64,000 nt of DNA from Lonicera japonica (Eukaryota > Streptophyta > Magnoliopsida > Dipsacales > Caprifoliaceae). Every line of letters starts with the position of its first letter. Within the stretch, counting starts at the first letter, position 1. Positions 46,826 to 59,333 of this stretch are shown here, in pieces. Below the pieces are notes generated by a model that worked only from the letters and a program-made list of their open reading frames with translations, ran no database searches and was not told where the DNA came from. The stretch is taken from assembly GCA_021464415.1 (NCBI GenBank), contig CM038465.1:22289839-22353838 (forward strand). The letters run 5' to 3'. A program made the position numbers and the translations under genes.

Positions 46826-49800
46826 TATAGATTTGACGTTTTTCTCGATGGATCCATTGGTAGATCCGAGATTAGTGGTGCAAGCGGCTATAGTATTCCT
46901 CGGAAGATTAGTATACTCTCGTGTAATAGGATTCTACCATTAGGATATTTGGAAAATGGGAGAATTGTGAAAGGAGATGTGGCTTGTCTTGGCTACGTCC
47001 ATTCACAAAGTTCTTGATTAATTCTTTTGGCCTCTTTCGTAAATTATATATGTCATTGGCTCCTACAGCACCTGTTTTACATAAAAATTGTGTTCATGAT
47101 TAGTTCTGCCACTAAGTGAGCAAAAGGAGACTGATAGATTATGTTATAGTCATCCGCCGGCCAACGGTTGACTATCTGATAAACCACCAGTCCACTACTG
47201 CTGACTGAGGTTAGAACGTGGCATACTCGTAGGAGAGTGGCTGCTAAATTCCTATTCCCCGTTTTTACCCCATTGCTTCTTCTTCGATTTTCTTAAGGGG
47301 TGAACCCAGTACGTGGATGATCGTTCCTCTATATCTGTATGACCGCATTTGAACTTGTAAGTTTAGTTATGAGAGAGGGAATTTGTGGATTATATTCATA
47401 TTGATTACTCTGTTACGAGTAAACTTCTATATTGTTCTAGAAATCATTTGACTTGCAAAATCTTTTTGGTAAAGATGACTATTTTATGGTGGTATGGTGA
47501 GCAAATTTTCTTGAAAACCCACATGGAATATATGAGAATGACCAAGTTTGGTCATGTATATATGTATATCATATCTCATGAGTTTGGATTCGTTGTGCTA
47601 TTCCTTGGAGTAAAAGGCATACGACCAAAGTAAGACTTACTTTATATATATTTTTTCTTTCGAGAATGGTCGGTTGTAGGTGTTCCTGTCTGGGGAAAAG
47701 CATTGAATATGCTTATTTTGGAATCGAATCCTCATTTTGTTTGTCATGTAAGTACAATTGGGAACGAGAACCAGTTTAGTGAACCTTGTCTTCAGTAAAG
47801 ATGTGTTATGCCTTGTTCCCTAAAGCGATAGTAGAGAATCTTTCATGATATTCGCTTGGCACCTCACCCTTACTAGCTGCGAACTCATCCTTCCTTCGCT
47901 ATAAGGAACCCACAATGAATTCGTCTGAAGGATAATTCTATTCCATCTTTGTTAGGAGGACCTATCAGAGTAACGCAGTGAAAGCTTGATGACTTGTCGA
48001 TTTGAGGTTAGGGTGATTATTCCTTTTGTAGACCTCCAACTCTTGATTGAGTGTATTGTATCTAATCTTGAGAATGTGGTTTGTAAATGGAATTGAGACG
48101 AACTCCCTTGGTACAAATCTTGAGGAAGAATATTTACTGGACAGTTATATCTCGTGGGGAAAGAGAATGGAACCCTTAGTAGAACTCAATACTCTTCTAT
48201 TTCATTTTCCTTGTTATTCTTAAGTGGACCTTTGGGTATACATTCAAGTTGAATATGATTTCATTTATTCTGATAGAGGAGATTGGTTCGAATTACTCAA
48301 TAATAGCTTGATGAAGTATCAATTGTGGCTTAGTGAACTAAGGATTTGAACTCTCCTCATACTAGAAAGGTGTAGTACCTCTGAGACACAAAGTGTACCT
48401 TTGCTTGACCCTTATTGAGTTAGCCTCTGTGAGATGAGCAATTTCAAGAAATCGTCCATACCTTCCTATGTGGATACCTTATTATAGTGAAGTGTACGCT
48501 AGTTGTAGAGCAAGTTTCACCCAAGGAGAAGTCTGGAACAAAAAACCATACCTTAAGTTCGGGATTAGTGTTCTGGTGAGAATTTCTCCTACTCCATTTC
48601 AAGAATTCAGATGTTGATGAGGTAAGCATTTCAAACTTGAGACCTTCCTATTCCCTTCTTGATTCTAATTTGGAATTTGAAGTAGTACTCCAGATTCAAG
48701 CCTTATTGATACCAATCACGGGCAAACCCTTTAAGGAGGGGAGTCGACACTCGATTGAGGTAAGTAGACCTCATCTCCGCTGCCATTCCCTTTCCGTCTT
48801 ACAAATATATATATATATATATATATTTGAGTGTGTTAAAGCTTGTTCTGGTTCTGGGGAAGACAGTCTGAATTATTCTATTGGGTATGAGTAACATCCT
48901 TTGAAGGGGTATGAACTCTCCTAAGATCATGCTAGCATACTATACGTGTATCACTTTTGCTCTTTGTATAGTGAAATCCCCAACAGATTTTTCCAGAGAA
49001 TGTGTTTATTGCTTGTTAAGGGGAAGACAAGGTAAGATCCTATAAATTTCTTTTATTGGAAATGTTATGCATAACAGATGCATTGCGAGGAAATCCTTAC
49101 AGTGGGATATGCAGTATTCATACCATGTCAGTCGATTCATGATTGTGAGTTGTGATGCTCTGCGTCCCGGGTTACTAGTGGAGTAATCGGGGTTATGGTT
49201 ACGAGGTGATCACAGGATCATGACTATATAGATGAGAGGACCTCAAACATTCAATGTAATTTAATGAGCTCTTAGTGAACCTATTTTCTTAGTCTGAAGT
49301 TTACGTGATGTCCATTGAAATTTCGTTCTTGGTTCAGGAATTCGTCTAATCTAAGAGAAGACATTCAGGGCAAGAAATGCATTCGTTAGTATAACTACCT
49401 TTCGTATTTTGAAACGACTTTCCAAGAATTTTAGATCTAAACTGTGTGAGTTATTTTGATTCAATTTGGAAATCGATCCGTGCATTTTTACCCGTCTACT
49501 TGTTCCGATTGGGTGGAATTGGAATCCAGTTCAAAATTCCAAGCAGGGTACATAATTTAATTTTCATACTCAAACATTAATGATTTTGGTCTGGTGGCTC
49601 TAACCTCTAGTAGAACTATTTTTCTACTGGCTGGATAACACCATAGTTATCATAACCGAATTGCGAGATTACCCATGTACCGTGTATACATCTAGCCGCT
49701 AAGTTTGGGAACCATCAGTCACACTACGATTCCTTCGAGATGGTGCCTTTTCATAAGTAATGAGACACTAAAACCCTTCCGTATTCGAAACTTAGTGTCA

Positions 49801-50342
49801 CCTAAGAATCTATGTGAGGATAACTCTAGATGGAACTTCAATCGCCCCGTATTTTGATATAAACATCCCAAGTTTCTTGAGTTAGAAACCTCTAAGACCA
49901 TTAAGAGGTGGATTCTGAGTGTAATGCCTATATTGAGTTGAAGAACATGGAGGTTTGACACTGGAGGGGTGAAGTCAAGATCATCGCATTTCTTGATAAC
50001 TTAAGTAAGAGGAAGAGGGTGTATAAGGAAAGTTCTATCTTCCGCTACTTCGTTCATGTTTATTAGCGGTTGAAAACCCTCATGTTTGGTTAGTATCTCT
50101 CTCCATTGAACCTCTTAATGAGGTTGTGTCTTGTGAAAGAGAATGACTTGGATAACTTTAGTTATGCGGTCTCTTTTTTTTATCATTTGATAAGATTATT
50201 CCTCTTGTTCTGATCATTGTGTTCGGAATCTTTCTTCATTGGCTATTGTGATCTTCTCTTTTAAGGAAGGGAAACTATATGGGAATTCAGAAACACTATA
50301 TTATGGAAATTTTGAGGATGAAAGTTAATAAGGAAGGGAGAT
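46826..50342 (+). other. LARD interior, non-coding
   Basis: The text begins 'tatagatttgacgtttttctcgatgga', as in chromovirus leaders, but no gag, protease, RT or integrase motif appears and the longest frames are under 90 codons. An (AT)n run lies at 48808-48828. The 3' end 'tttgaggatgaaagtt' plus the purine tract AAGGAAGGGAGAT (50330-50342) matches the chromovirus arrangement at 25388-25416, so the interior may come from such an element. Confidence 0.8.
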
Positions 50343-52919
50343 TGTGACATCCGGTTTAATCATCTCTCGCAAATCACGGCCTAAGTCGCGTATAAGGCAG
50401 AATCGGGCTCCGGATGGCCAAATTGGGTTCTGGAAAGGTTGGAATTGTTTGGAAACCTCCAACAAGTCATATTAATATATTTAAGTGTGTTATAATGACC
50501 ATAAGTTGTTTCGGGTGGCTCAGAAGGAAATCGGTTCGAAAATCACAAGTTTCGATCCTACGCGATTAATAATTTTTACTCGACTTTGGAAGACCATAAC
50601 TTCTTCATCCAAACTTCAAATGAGACCCCATTTTCGGCCACATCCTCATCTCAATGCCATCTACAACTTTTGTGTTTTGGCTGAGACCCAATTCCAACTC
50701 CTTGATGCCCAAAAGTGGGTGAGAAGTCGAGCTGTTGACCAAAAGCTGAAAGGGGCACCTTCTGGCCTAGGGAGTCGGCTCCATGGAAAGGAAGGAGTTG
50801 CCTACATGGTGCTGTCGAGATTTTTTATATATTCCTTCTTCTTCTTTCATCCTCAATTCACCCCCACCATTGGAGAGCCTTTAGAGAGAGAAAAAGAGGG
50901 GCGAAATTGGGGGGATGTAAGCAATTGTTCAAGGCTTCCTCCCCCTCATCTAAATCACATCATCACCATCATCTTCATCAACAATTTCATCTTCTTCCTC
51001 CTCATGAAGCCATGGCTAGGGTTTTGAAGAGAAATTGGGGGTTTTCGTATCCGTGCTTCTCCGGCTCGACCCTTCCGCAATTCTTCAAGGGATTAACCCT
51101 CAACAGGTGGGAACAATAGTATTTAAACTTCTTTTCAAGTGATTGTAACATATTTACACCAAATCAAGTAAAACCTAGGTTTTCTACTCAAAGTTGCATA
51201 TGCCCATGGCTTGGGTCAATTTATTTGGATATTTTTGATAGATTTGCATCATATATGACATCAATAACTATTTTAGACAAAAAGCCCTAATTTGATATGA
51301 ATTATGAGAAAGTTTCACATATGACCTTCAAGTACGTATACGATTATATACGCTAAGCTTTGATACGCTTATGTATGATGTCATATATGGGATTTAAAGT
51401 ATATTTTGGACAAAGCTACATATATTGGTGGTATTGTTGTTGTGTTTTAAGTCATGAGCTATATTTATGAGATTTTCTACTTACCTAGCCAGTCCGTAAG
51501 TATGCTGGTCAAATACATAAATACGTTTTGAATAAATGAAGTCTTTATATAATTATGGGAGGCTATTTGGGAACTCATACACATTGTTTGATTGTATTAG
51601 ACTTGGCTTGGGGCCAAATTGATGAAAACATATGAAACCTCCCAAACTGATGATTTTTTGGTTTCCTTTACTAACTAACGGACTTGGCGGTTCTTGTTTA
51701 ATCTTCACAACAATACCACTACATATTTTGCAATATGTATATGTACACATATCTAGAATGGATACATATATATGAATACATATGAATGTATGTATATTCA
51801 TATCTCCATCTGTTAGATTCTATATTCTTATGATTTCATGGATTTGATGAGTTTATTGTTGTTTGGATATATTATCGGATGGCCACACCGTTCGTACTAG
51901 ATAGATGGTGATTACCGATAGCGTATAGCCTTGGTGGCTATGTGAGGATTATTGTAGCGTGCGCCTTTTTGGCAGTGTGAGGTAGCGTATGCCTGTGTGG
52001 CTGCGTGAGGTAGCGTCTAGGTGGACCTGGTAGGTGGTCCCTGCCTTGGGCAGAAGAAACCGAGTTGCCGGCTATCTCTGTGCACAGTAGATGTATGAAA
52101 ATCCTAGACCTGAGTATGATATATGTGATTGATGTGATAGATCTAGTCGCGGTGCTGTGGCATATACAGTATGATGATATATATACCTGTATTGCTTTTC
52201 TTATACTTTGGGTTGGGGACATTATATATATACATTACACAAAAGGTTGTCCATGCATTGGCTGCTTCTTAAATGTATTATATATGTATATATATTTACA
52301 TTTGTATATACACCTTTCTACCTAGAGATGGTTTATTACAAAGAAGCAGCATACAAACTATTTTCAGTACAATGCATAGAATGGCATGCATGGTTTCCAA
52401 CCTATTTTCTTATACAAACCTTTATAGTTCTCATTGGGCCCGTTTGGCTCACTCCCATTTTGTAAACCAGGTTTTGCAGGTGTTCCTGGGGATGGTACGC
52501 TTATGGAGTCTACTAGCTCTGACAGCCTCTGATTACCAAAGTCGTATTGGAAACGACTAGTATTATACTTTTTCTTATATTAATAATAAGTTGCACATCC
52601 TATTGATTGTTGTACTGTTGAAACATTGTTGTAAAACTATTTTATGTTGTATTGGGACCTCATTGGAGGCTTTGTATATATAATCTTTTTTAAACGTGGA
52701 GTATTTATTGGAAAACGATTATATGTACATTTTGACAGGATTTGGTTTATTATATGAATAAACTCCACATGCCAAATTTCTTAAAAACTTCCGCTGTGTA
52801 TGGAATTCTCTTTTTATCTAAGTTATAATTTCTACGTTAAAATCCGTCATCGTGTACGACACCTTGACCAACCGGGTCCCGGAGGCGAAATCTTCTAAAC
52901 GGGATTTCGGGGCGTCACA
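50343..52919 (+). repeat. LARD 3' LTR (2577 bp)
   Basis: An intact LTR from TGTGACATCCGG to GGGGCGTCACA. A TATA-like TTTTATATAT lies at 50820-50830, an imperfect palindrome GGAGTCGGCTCC at 50771-50782, GC-rich subrepeats at about 51950-52050, and the conserved block at 52430-52490. The 180-codon open frame at 50485-51027 crosses U3 and is not conserved as protein. Confidence 0.92.
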
Positions 52920-53400
52920 ACACTTGCTTAAGCCCATAAATGGGCTTCTTGAGCTTGCATAACATATGCTCTTGGCCCTTTGCTATGAATCCTTCTGGTT
53001 TCATCATATAGATGCTTCTATCAAGACTTTCGTTAAGGAAATCTGTTTTGACATCCACTTGCCAAATCTCGTAATCAAGATGAGCCGTAATGGATAAGAG
53101 AATCAGAATGGACTTTGGCATGGCTACCGGCGAAAAGGTTTCATCATAATCGATCCCCTTCTTTCTGAGTGAACCCTTTTAGCAACAAGCCTTGATTTAA
53201 GCCTATTTAATCCTCTTTATCTCTTATATACCCACTTGCATCCGATAGGTTTTATCCTTTCGGGTGGTTTTACAAGATCCCAGACTTTGTCAGAGTACAT
53301 GGACTCCATTTCCGATTTCATAACCCTTTGCCATTTTCTGTATCTTTATATTGAAGTACTTCATTGTAGTTAAAAATGGTTCATTTTTTATTCATCAGGG
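52920..53400 (-). pseudogene. Copia-2 reverse transcriptase, N-terminal part
   Basis: On minus, ILLSITAHLDYEIWQVDVKT, DFLNESLDRSIYMMKPEGFI and CKLKKPIYGLKQ are the same RT region as 3780-3960 in Copia-1. Upstream to about 53340 the text WDLVKPP- and GCK-like is readable only with frameshifts. The RT is cut after GLKQ by the LARD. Confidence 0.82.
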
Positions 53401-54600
53401 ACCTTGTCATAAGACTCTCCCAAGAACATAAAACGACCAGGTTGACGAACAACCCTCCCTCTACGACGAGGCACTACTTGTGTTTGTGTACATTGTGCAA
53501 ATTTTGAACATATTAACCCACTATCCACATGTTCTACTGGTTCAAGAACATACGTATTAGTGATTTGTTCAAAATGTGCACAAGTATTGGCAATCCTCCC
53601 ACTACGACGAGGTAATGGAATGTCGATATCCATTCACTGTGGTATTTCCTCTTGTACTAAAGGTATAGACGAATTGTGCCATGTTTTTCTTTTCTCTCAT
53701 TTCCACTACAACAACATTACTCCTGGGCTTATGGTCTATGATATAATCCTCTTCTAAGAATCTGGCATTGATAATAATAACATTATATTCTTGAGGATTA
53801 TTAAATAAACCACGCTTGGTTTCTTTTGGATATGCAACAAAGAAACACATTTTCGTTCTTGATTCCAACTTATCCGCATTACCTTTTAGCACATGTGCTG
53901 GACTACCCCATACCCGAATATGCCGTAGACTAGGCTTACGCCCAGTTCGCAATTCTATGGGTGTAGTAGGTATTGACTTTAATGGTACCAAGTTCAGAAT
54001 ATATACAGCTATTTCTAAAGTATATCTCCAAAAAGAATCAGGTAGGTCTGAATAACTCATCATAGATCTTACCATTTCTATAAGAGTCCTATTCCTTCTT
54101 TCTGCTACACCATCATGCTATGGCATCATCGGTGCAGACAACTGGGATGTAATCCCATTCTCTAATAAGTATTCTTTGAACTCTCCCAAGAGGTATTCAC
54201 CACCACGATCTGATACATTTTACTCGAAGCTTCTCCGTTTCTGCCTTGAATTCTTTGAATTTTTCAAAGACTTCAGACTTACGTCGCATTAAGTAAATGT
54301 ATCTATACTTTAAACAATCATCTATAAATGTGATGAAATACTCAAAGCGTCATCTAGTCTGGACTTTCATGTTACCATACAAATCAGAGTGAACCAGTTT
54401 TAACTATTCTTTAGCGCTATAGCCTTTTGCTGAGAATGATCTCTTAATTATTTTACCTTCTAAACAAGATTCATAAACTGGAAGTGCCTCCACTTCCAAT
54501 GAACCTAATGGTCCATTTTCGACAAGTTTTTGAATTCTTTTTAGATTAATATAACCAAGGTGTAAGTGCCAAAAATACATTTTGTTCATTTTGAAGGTTC
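53388..54600 (-). pseudogene. Copia-2 integrase
   Basis: The 157-aa piece 54075-53602 contains MVRSMMSYSDLPDSFWRYTL, RHIRVWGSPAHVLKGNADKL and a degraded GGLFYNP motif, matching 2760-3150 of Copia-1. The linker piece 53633-53388 carries RRSGRIANTCAHF and RRRGRVVRQPGRFMFLGESY. The N-terminal zinc-binding and pre-integrase part is at 54589-54404 (WHLHLGYINLKRIQKLVENG, YESCLEGKIIKRSFSAKG). Stops and frameshifts separate all three, and the Asp/Glu triad region (54080-54400) is readable only in pieces. Confidence 0.83.
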
Positions 54601-55110
54601 CTTTCTCTTAATTGGTAAACTATTAATGATATTCAATTCACTCAGTTGTAGTATTGACAAGTCAGGATTATTAATGTAAAGATCAATCACTAATGTACCA
54701 GAACAAACAAACTATTTATTTTTTCTAATGATAACTGATTTATCATTAAAATAAACAAAATATTTGTCCTTAACCAATCTAGAAATAGAAATCAAATTCC
54801 TTCAAATGGAAGATACATATAGACATTCCTTAATCATTAATATCCTATTCTGACAAGACAGAAGATAAATATCTTCTACTGCAACTGTTGCCACATTCGT
54901 AGCAGTCCATATGTAAATTTTCTCTATTTTTAAGTTGTCTGGTTTCCTGGAACCCCTGCAAAGTATTGCAGACATGATTAGTGGCTCCCAAATCTACACA
55001 CCAGATACTGGTAGATCGAACCACTAAACTAGATACAATAATAAATAGATGAAATTTACATATATTGTTATAATGGTTTAGGAAACTGGGACAATCTTTT
55101 TTCAAATGTA
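54601..55110 (-). pseudogene. Copia-2 protease region
   Basis: The piece 55105-54845 contains STSIWCVDLGATNHVCNTLQ, the copia protease active site, here D-L-G-A where Copia-1 keeps D-S-G-A. The section to 54601 is a broken copy of 1960-2320 in Copia-1. Confidence 0.78.
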
Positions 55111-55885
55111 CTTTCTACTGACAGTGAAAACACTGGCCCATAGGCTTTTTCACTCCTTCTAGAGGTTTAGTGACTGCTGCACGCACTGTTCCTTGTGGGA
55201 CTGCAGCTTATGCATTCTTCTTCTTCATTTCTCGCTTTTGGGCATAGAAGTTGAAGCTTTCTCAGCCACTAGAGTACTAACCAGCTTACCAAGGAGTTCC
55301 TCAACTGCTTGGAATTCTTTAAGAAGTTCCAACAAAGAATAAAGCTTATTCATGTTGTAATTATGTCAGAATCCTTTAAATAAATCCAGCAGCGACTGGA
55401 GAACGATATCGACCTGAGTTTCCCATCGATTTCAACCCCAAAGATCTCTTAGTTCATTCAGAAGACCGATCATCTTCAAAACAAGATCCTTAACTCGGGT
55501 TCCTTTAGCAATAGTTGTGTTCATGAGGCCTTTCATCGAAAACTGCCTTGTGACATGATCCTGATCCCCAAAAATATCTTTGAGATTCAGTATTTTGTCG
55601 TAGGTGGTGATAAAAAACTATTGCTAATGTTGTAGCACAGTTGACAAAAATGCTAGAATGTAAAACCATGCCATCTCATCAGCCTTTTTTCACCTCCGGT
55701 AAGCCTGGATTTCCTCATTGGTCGCCCCCTTACCAGGTTCTGCTAGACAAGACTCAATGAGCACAAACTTGTACTCTTTAACAATAAGCACAATGTTCAA
55801 GTTCTCTTTTTCAGTCAATATAATGAGGTCCAATCAATTTGTTTTAGTTGAGAATAATTAAAAGTGGATCGAAAGAGTTTGCCAT
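55111..55885 (-). pseudogene. Copia-2 gag
   Basis: The ATG start at 55885-55883 (minus) is preserved, unlike in Copia-1. The sequence follows Copia-1 gag but with many stops, so no long frame remains. The zinc knuckle near 55130 keeps both first cysteines (CFHCQ) but has a stop codon inside the knuckle and Val in place of Gly before the His. Confidence 0.78.
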
Positions 55886-57321
55886 TTTAAAACTTGAGAA
55901 TCACATAGAAATTATGATGGACAAAAATAACTTTGAATACATAATTTAAATATGGTACCCTCTACCATTTCAAAAAGCGTTCGCCTGCAGCCTAAGACTT
56001 TGAATAATATGCCCCGTTAGTGAGGTCGTCTATTATTCATTATTTTTATACAGATGTAAACCTATTAAATTTTACTATCTAGACAATCCTTTATTGTCAA
56101 GCAATACATACAATCTAGATAATTTTTTATTGTCAAGTAAAATTTAAATAGCCGACTTCCTTTGGTCCTACAAATAATAGTAGAGACTCAGTTGGAGAGC
56201 ATACTATTATTTATATCTAAGTGTATACTATCATTTAATTTAGTCCAATAATTCTACAATTTATTCGTTCCGATATGGAAGTGAGTACTAAAATGCACAT
56301 AAAAAATAATTCACATCATTTAAAATTATCAATCAGTGAAATTTGTACAATGATTCCGCAATCTATTCCTTCCGATATGGAGGTGAGCACTATAACACAC
56401 ACGAAGAATAAATTACATCATCTACAAACCAATGATGGAGACCGTGAGATTTTTATGTGAAAAAATCCCTCACCCACTTAGTATTTAAAACATTATTTTC
56501 TGAGGGTTAAGAAAATTGTATATTAAATTCTAGTCAATTAAAATACAAGGGTATGGAATATAAAAGACATGTGAAATAAAATTATTTTGGTTTTTTTTTA
56601 AAAAAAAAACTTATATTTTTCAATTACGCAAAATTTATATTTATATACCCTTTTTTTTAATTTGACAAGAACTAAACATAAAATAAAAGGTGATCTAGAT
56701 ATCGTCATGTATCCATGTTGTCCAAAATTATAAGGAAACCTAATAATTAAAATACCTATGACCAACACACAATCACAAAAAGCATTAAACCATTCAATAA
56801 TAAGAATAATTAAATTCCTGCTATTATGGTCTAAGCTTCATCATCCCTAGTCCGTTGGAAACCTGTAATGACCTATGTCGCCACTTCATTGACTATGTTG
56901 GGAATCAACCTTGGTGGAAACGCCTTTTTCAACGTTCTTCGTTAAAGAAACTGCAATCTTAGATACAAAGGTCCTATACCTCCATTTAAGGAGTTCACAC
57001 ATAAACTATTATATCTAAACTGTAAATAAAATTATATAGATCATGTGCCTCCTTTTAAGGAGTTCACAAATATGATCTAAATTTAATTTACAACCATGAA
57101 TAAAACCCAAATCATCATGCACATTAAAATTAACTGCGAATAAAAACATCATGGGATCCAATCACATAAAACATAATTATGTGACCATAATAGCGAGACA
57201 AGAACACTGTAAAACAAGGGTTAGCGAGTTCTACGTTCTATCCAACAACAACATGCATGAATAGATTTAACTAGATAACATGGCTAGTTCAATCCGTACG
57301 CAATATCAAAGAAAACCCATC
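55886..57321 (-). other. Copia-2 leader, non-coding
   Basis: AT-rich leader between primer site and gag. It has several local duplications: 'ttccgatatgga(a/g)gtgag' at 56268 and 56368; 'attgtcaagtaa' near 56093 and 56130; 'tttaaggagttcaca' at 56982 and 57051. The proximal part (55890-56020) matches 748-930 of Copia-1. Confidence 0.75.
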
Positions 57322-57322
57322 C

Positions 57323-57333
57323 CTCTGATACCA
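57323..57333 (-). other. Copia-2 primer binding site (initiator tRNA-Met)
   Basis: Minus strand TGGTATCAGAG, two bases inside the 5' LTR end (ATCA at 57339-57336). Confidence 0.93.
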
Positions 57334-57335
57334 AC

Positions 57336-58007
57336 TGATGGAGACATAAATACAAGATCGTTTGATATTGCGTATAGATTGAACAAAAAACTTTTGCTAA
57401 AACCCTACAATAATAAAGGGTTTCACCTTTGTGGATCATGTAGAGGATCCATATGAGGAGACTAGGGTTTGAAAGCATCAGATTGCGATTTGGTCAGATT
57501 TTTTAATTATCGCTGGGCTATGAAAATTAATTGTTTTTGCCATAGACACGACTTTTGATCATCCTGATTTTTGTTCGATGAATGTAACTTTGCGTTCCGA
57601 ACGACATATCCAAAAATCATCCCGATCCAACGGTGCTATCAAAAGTTATGATTGATTTACGATTGCAGGGCAGAAAACCTAAAGATCTTCTATCGTATTC
57701 CTACCGCCATCAAATCTTGCACCGAGTGTGGGCTACAGTATCACCAAGATTTTCTCCTTTCTCAATAGAACAAACCCTAACTCATGAGAATTATTGTTAT
57801 CATAAGAAGAGACAAGGCCGACGGATATATAACGCTACGATAGGGATCTTAAGGAGAAATAAGTGTTTGGGCTTCCTATGGAAAGTTGGAATCCTAATTC
57901 CACTATGAATTAGTTCCTTCCATAAATTATAATTCGCACCACTAAAGAATTATAATTGCACTCCCGTCCTTATCTCAAAATTTTATTTCGAGCTCCTTGT
58001 TATTAAA
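57336..58007 (-). repeat. Copia-2 5' LTR, partial, cut by Gypsy-B
   Basis: It matches 38210-38885 of the 3' LTR up to 'ccttgttattaaa', where Gypsy-B begins. The remaining ~740 bases should lie on the far side of Gypsy-B, beyond the window. Confidence 0.9.
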
Positions 58008-59328
58008 TGATAAGACGCATAATTGTTATTTATCTTGAGATATATTCCCATGATTTATTAGTTTTAAAATGCTTAATTTGCGAATATTAATTGCATATCG
58101 TGTTTGTGTAGGAAAGATGATGGATATAAAGATAAATGAGCTAAAAGCCCAAGTTTAAGATGAAAGAAGCTAAGTTGGAAAAAGTGAAAAACCAGAAGAA
58201 GTAATTGCGTAAGCCGTGGGCACGCCAAAGCTAGGAGCTGTGTCCAAAAGACAGAAGTGCTGTTTTGTTAAGCCGTGGGCGCGCTCCAATTCCGAAATTT
58301 AATTCTAATTTTTAGCGTGTTCTCCAAGTTGGCAGAATAACTTAATTAGTTTTTGTAATTGTTTTGGTATCTTATTTATTTCCTTAGTAGCTTTTTATTT
58401 TAATTAGGAAACAAATTTTAGTTGCTTTCTTTTAGGACTCCTATTTTTAGGAGGAATTAGAGTTTTATTATGGTTCTTGTTTTAGGCCTATAAATATTAG
58501 GTTAGGGTTAGGAGAAGAACAACACAACAATATATTATTTTCCTTCTCCTTTCTCCAAGTTAGAAGACTTTCTTTGCTCCATGGATTGCTAAGCTATTAT
58601 TCTAGTTCAAGGTTATTCAAGGTTTGATTCTTCAAGAATTGTGAGATCTAATTAATTTCTATTACTCTTTTATTCTCTGCTATTTATATATCTTCTATGT
58701 TTGATTATATTATTGTTGATTAATTAATACAAAGTGCACGTTGTCTTGATTGATGAAACAATATACTGCCAATTAGAAAATCTAAATCCGTAATTGTTTA
58801 GGTGATCTAATATAAGTGGTAAAATAACATAGACAAAGTTTATGTTGTGGGGATATATAATCTAATTTAAATGGATCCTGCTTTTGTATCCACTGATTAG
58901 AATTGGGTCTCTCTAGTTATTAATGCTGTTGGTAAATTAAATCCTATGAGCTTTTCTAGGGTTGTTTATTGATTAGAGAAGTAATTAACGGTCGTACCTT
59001 GATTATCGACAAAGTAAGGAGAGATTGGTTATTAGATCGTATCAATAATTATAACCAATTTAGTAAAGGATAAAAGATTTATTTTTGCATCAATGATCAA
59101 TTCAATGAATCAATTCTGAGAATATACCTTGGGCTAGATCTTTTATAAATATTGATATCTCTTTTTAACTACTTTCAATTGATTACAAAATTCCAAAAAA
59201 CCCCATTTCTTTTATTATTTGAAGAATTAAGTCTAACCAGTCTCTGTGGATTCGACCTTGCTCACCGTTATACACAATTTAATCAAAATTTGAGTAGGAA
59301 TTATTTTTGTTGGATTCGACACCCATCA
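58008..59328 (+). repeat. Gypsy-B 5' LTR (1321 bp)
   Basis: Ends are TGATAAGACGCA and ACACCCATCA, so TGAT...ATCA inverted termini. The TATA box TATAAATA is at 58489-58496. The right boundary is fixed by the primer site five bases later. Confidence 0.88.
58489..58496 (+). promoter_or_regulatory. TATA box of the Gypsy-B LTR
   Basis: TATAAATA in the context GGCCTATAAATATTAGG, near the middle of the LTR where U3 meets R. Transcription would start about 30 bases downstream, near the 'gagaagaacaacacaac' run at 58511. Confidence 0.7.
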
Positions 59329-59333
59329 AATTT

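Larger units (their letters stand above)
40634..52919 (+). mobile_element. LARD-type LTR element without genes, TSD ACACT
   Basis: ACACT flanks both sides (40629-40633 and 52920-52924) and the ends are TGTGACATCC/GGGGCGTCACA. Removing the element restores the copia RT text found in Copia-1 at 3945-3975. The two LTRs are about 2.57 kb each (once the nested solo LTR is removed) and the interior is 3.5 kb. A primer site and purine tract are present, but there is no gag or pol frame or motif. These are the properties of a large retrotransposon derivative moved by another element's proteins. Confidence 0.92.
38210..58007 (-). mobile_element. Copia-2: full-structure Ty1/copia element, same family as Copia-1, split by a LARD
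   Basis: On the minus strand the order is 5' LTR (from beyond 58007 to 57336), primer site, leader, gag, protease, integrase, RT, RNase H, purine tract, 3' LTR (39630-38210). The LARD at 40634-52919 interrupts RT and Gypsy-B interrupts the 5' LTR at 58008. Coding parts are heavily mutated. The two LTRs differ visibly (roughly one base in ten where I aligned them), so the insertion is old. Confidence 0.92.

Noticed and set aside
46826..50342. Hidden gag-pol in the LARD interior
   Set aside because: I looked for the RT (DD), protease (DSGA) and integrase (HHCC) motifs in readable frames and found none; a profile search could still change this.
50485..51027. 180-codon open frame, with a shorter counterpart at 40776-41129
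   Set aside because: It lies in U3/R of the LARD LTRs, shows no known motif, and its similarity to the other LTR copy is simply LTR identity. Poly-F and poly-H runs are translations of simple sequence.
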